Shown piece by piece: positions 4,425 through 5,916 of a stretch of 5,916 nucleotides of DNA. Each line of letters starts with the position of its first letter. The first letter of the stretch is position 1. The DNA lies in the NCBI GenBank assembly GCA_003487955.1, contig DNNJ01000269.1:1-5916 (forward strand). Direction: 5' to 3'. A model generated the notes under the pieces. The model saw only the letters and a list, made by a program, of their open reading frames with translations, did no database searches and had not been told where the DNA came from. The position numbers and the translations under genes were made by a program. This DNA is from Clostridiales bacterium. GTDB taxonomy: Bacteria > Bacillota > Clostridia > Tissierellales > Sedimentibacteraceae.

Positions 4425-5916
4425 ATGAAAGGAAGAAATATTAAAACAAAAATATTAGCAATCGTATTATCGTTATTGATGATATTGATTTCAATGCCGT
4501 TGAATGCCCAGGCAGCTTCTAATGACTGGACACAATTTAAAAATTTAGATGATGAAGAAGAATGGGTTACCGGCAACTTGAACCAAGTTCAATCACATTA
4601 TGTTGAAGGAATGTCGGTACCACAAAGATTATATTTGAGTGGTATTAAAGACAAGGATACTCACTATGTTGAATTCAAATATCAGTTTACTAAAGGTTAT
4701 AAACATGGGTATGACTTTATAACTAACTGGGAACAGGCAAAGGCTGCTGCAAATGATTTAATTGGTCAGACATGGAAGGACAACTGGATTTGGTTGGGAA
4801 TAGACAATGATAAGGTAACTAATTTAGAAAACAATCATTATAAAGTTGATATACCCTTAAGCGGATATGCAAATTCACAACAGGCTGCCTTTGAAGATGA
4901 ATATGATGATGACCGAACAATTGATGTATATTCAAGTAGTCCTATAACACCCTCAGCAATTACATATAGATTTAATGATGAAGGTAAAGGAGATAGTTTT
5001 CTGTACTTTAAAATAGAATGGAAAGGAAATGCTTCAGATGTATTAATTTTATATGCTTCGCATATAGCAATAACCAGTACTGATAAAAATGGATGGGACG
5101 ATGGTGCCGCACAAATTGGAGGTTCTCCATATCATAATTCAATAGCAAGCGGTTCTGATATTACCGGGTCAAGAGACCATCAAATTCAAATCAGAGATAC
5201 CTCGGGGCAGGAAAGAGCAGATATATATGTAGAGAAATATGTTTCAATTGACGGGGGAACTACATGGGTTGATGCTAATGGAAAACCGGGACCTATTTTA
5301 TTAAATGGAACAAATCCTAAATTCAAATTTATTGTTTATAATACTGGCAATGTTGTATTAGACAACATTGAACTAGAAGACAGTGAATTTAATTTAAATG
5401 CTACTGTACCTGCATTAAATCCTGGTGAAGAGCATGAGTTAATAATAACAGAAGACTGGACGGCAGGTCAGCACACAAATACAGTTACAGCTACAACAAC
5501 ATATAAAGGCGAGGATTATACGGCAAGTGATGACGCAAATTATTTCGGTGCAGCACCTGATATAGAGATCAAAAAATTATTATCTATAGATAACGGAGAA
5601 ACTTGGGAAGATGCATCAAAACCTGGACCAAGCATTTTCAGTGATACAGTGCCTAAATTTAAGTTCATTGTTAAGAATATTGGTAATGTTGATTTAACAA
5701 ATGTTAGCATAACAGACGATGTATTAGGTGAGATAAGTTCTGTTGGCGAGTTAACAGTAAACCAAGAAAAAGAATATGTAGTGACTGGAACTTGGGAGTC
5801 AGGACAGCATGAGAACGAAGCAACTGCTTCCGGAAAGTTTACAGATGATAATGGAAAAGAATCTACTGTATCAGATAAAGATAAATCATATTTTTTCGGA
5901 AGTGTAACGGGCATAA
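4425..5916 (+). CDS. Large secreted surface protein with Ig-like DUF11/DUF7507-type repeats (3' partial)
   Basis: The frame is open from the ATG to the window end (497 codons, no stop), so the protein is longer than seen. Residues 1-31 are a signal peptide (MKGRNIKTK, hydrophobic stretch LAIVLSLLMILISM, cleavage near NAQAA/S32). Residues 32-262 are an Asp/Trp/Tyr-rich region that I cannot assign. Two tandem repeats of about 112 residues follow (about 267-375 and 379-491), each with IDxGxTWxDA, a KPGP motif, PKFKFIVxNxGNVxLxN, a TW/DW-xxGQH segment and an aromatic YFG close. They resemble DUF11/DUF7507 Ig-like stalk repeats of bacterial adhesins. More repeats and an anchor (SLH or LPXTG) are expected beyond the window. 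The c-di-GMP riboswitch directly upstream suggests a biofilm or adhesion role, as for other riboswitch-controlled clostridial surface proteins; this is inference. Confidence 0.9.
   Translation, partial: MKGRNIKTKILAIVLSLLMILISMPLNAQAASNDWTQFKNLDDEEEWVTGNLNQVQSHYVEGMSVPQRLYLSGIKDKDTHYVEFKYQFTKGYKHGYDFITNWEQAKAAANDLIGQTWKDNWIWLGIDNDKVTNLENNHYKVDIPLSGYANSQQAAFEDEYDDDRTIDVYSSSPITPSAITYRFNDEGKGDSFLYFKIEWKGNASDVLILYASHIAITSTDKNGWDDGAAQIGGSPYHNSIASGSDITGSRDHQIQIRDTSGQERADIYVEKYVSIDGGTTWVDANGKPGPILLNGTNPKFKFIVYNTGNVVLDNIELEDSEFNLNATVPALNPGEEHELIITEDWTAGQHTNTVTATTTYKGEDYTASDDANYFGAAPDIEIKKLLSIDNGETWEDASKPGPSIFSDTVPKFKFIVKNIGNVDLTNVSITDDVLGEISSVGELTVNQEKEYVVTGTWESGQHENEATASGKFTDDNGKESTVSDKDKSYFFGSVTGI
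5223..5898 (+). repeat. Two tandem Ig-like protein repeats, diverged at DNA level
   Basis: Repeat 1 (residues about 267-375) and repeat 2 (about 379-491) align through the shared motifs IDxGxTWxDA, PKFKFIVxNxGNV, and GQHxNxxTA. The DNA is clearly diverged, unlike the near-identical 24-bp repeats in the SLH protein, so this is an old domain duplication and not recent slippage. The frame after repeat 2 (GSVTGI) continues to the window edge. Confidence 0.8.

Overview
The window is AT-rich, with strong AGGAGG-type ribosome binding sites, intrinsic terminators with U-tracts, S-layer homology (SLH) domains and a clostridial-style cyclic-di-GMP riboswitch. Together these point to a low-GC Gram-positive of the class Clostridia (inference; genus not determined). 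All recognisable genes read on the + strand.

Layout: (1) 1-459 is the 3' end of a gene whose visible C-terminus resembles the tail of Firmicutes BTAD/SARP-type transcriptional regulators, closed by a terminator at 511-536. (2) 540-724 is a regulatory region with an upstream conserved block, 11-bp-periodic direct repeats and a TATAAT box. (3) 725-2437 encodes a secreted, cell-wall-anchored protein with an unrecognised N-terminal domain, a very acidic 8-residue tandem repeat and three SLH modules; a terminator follows at 2484-2515. (4) 2566-2676 repeats the regulatory architecture of region 2. (5) 2727-4157 encodes a PAS-GGDEF-HD-GYP protein with both c-di-GMP synthesis and hydrolysis motifs intact. 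(6) 4158-4424 is a dense non-coding stretch: two tandem copies of a small hairpin repeat, then a c-di-GMP-I (GEMM-I) riboswitch aptamer whose 3' strand overlaps an intrinsic terminator. (7) 4425-5916 is the 5' part of a large secreted protein with DUF11/DUF7507-like Ig-fold repeats, running off the window. It has no stop codon in the window.

How the parts may work together: the riboswitch sits between an enzyme that makes or breaks c-di-GMP and a putative adhesin, and its terminator competes with the ligand-stabilised P1 stem. High c-di-GMP is therefore predicted to switch the surface protein ON. The SLH protein and the c-di-GMP enzyme have near-superimposable promoters: the first repeat lies exactly 70 bp upstream of TATAAT in both. 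They are probably controlled by one activator. The 11-bp periodicity, with the last repeat 8 bp from the -10 box, is the layout known for SARP regulators, so the upstream regulator is a natural candidate. The window thus looks like a self-contained module linking a transcription factor, c-di-GMP turnover, an RNA sensor and the cell surface.
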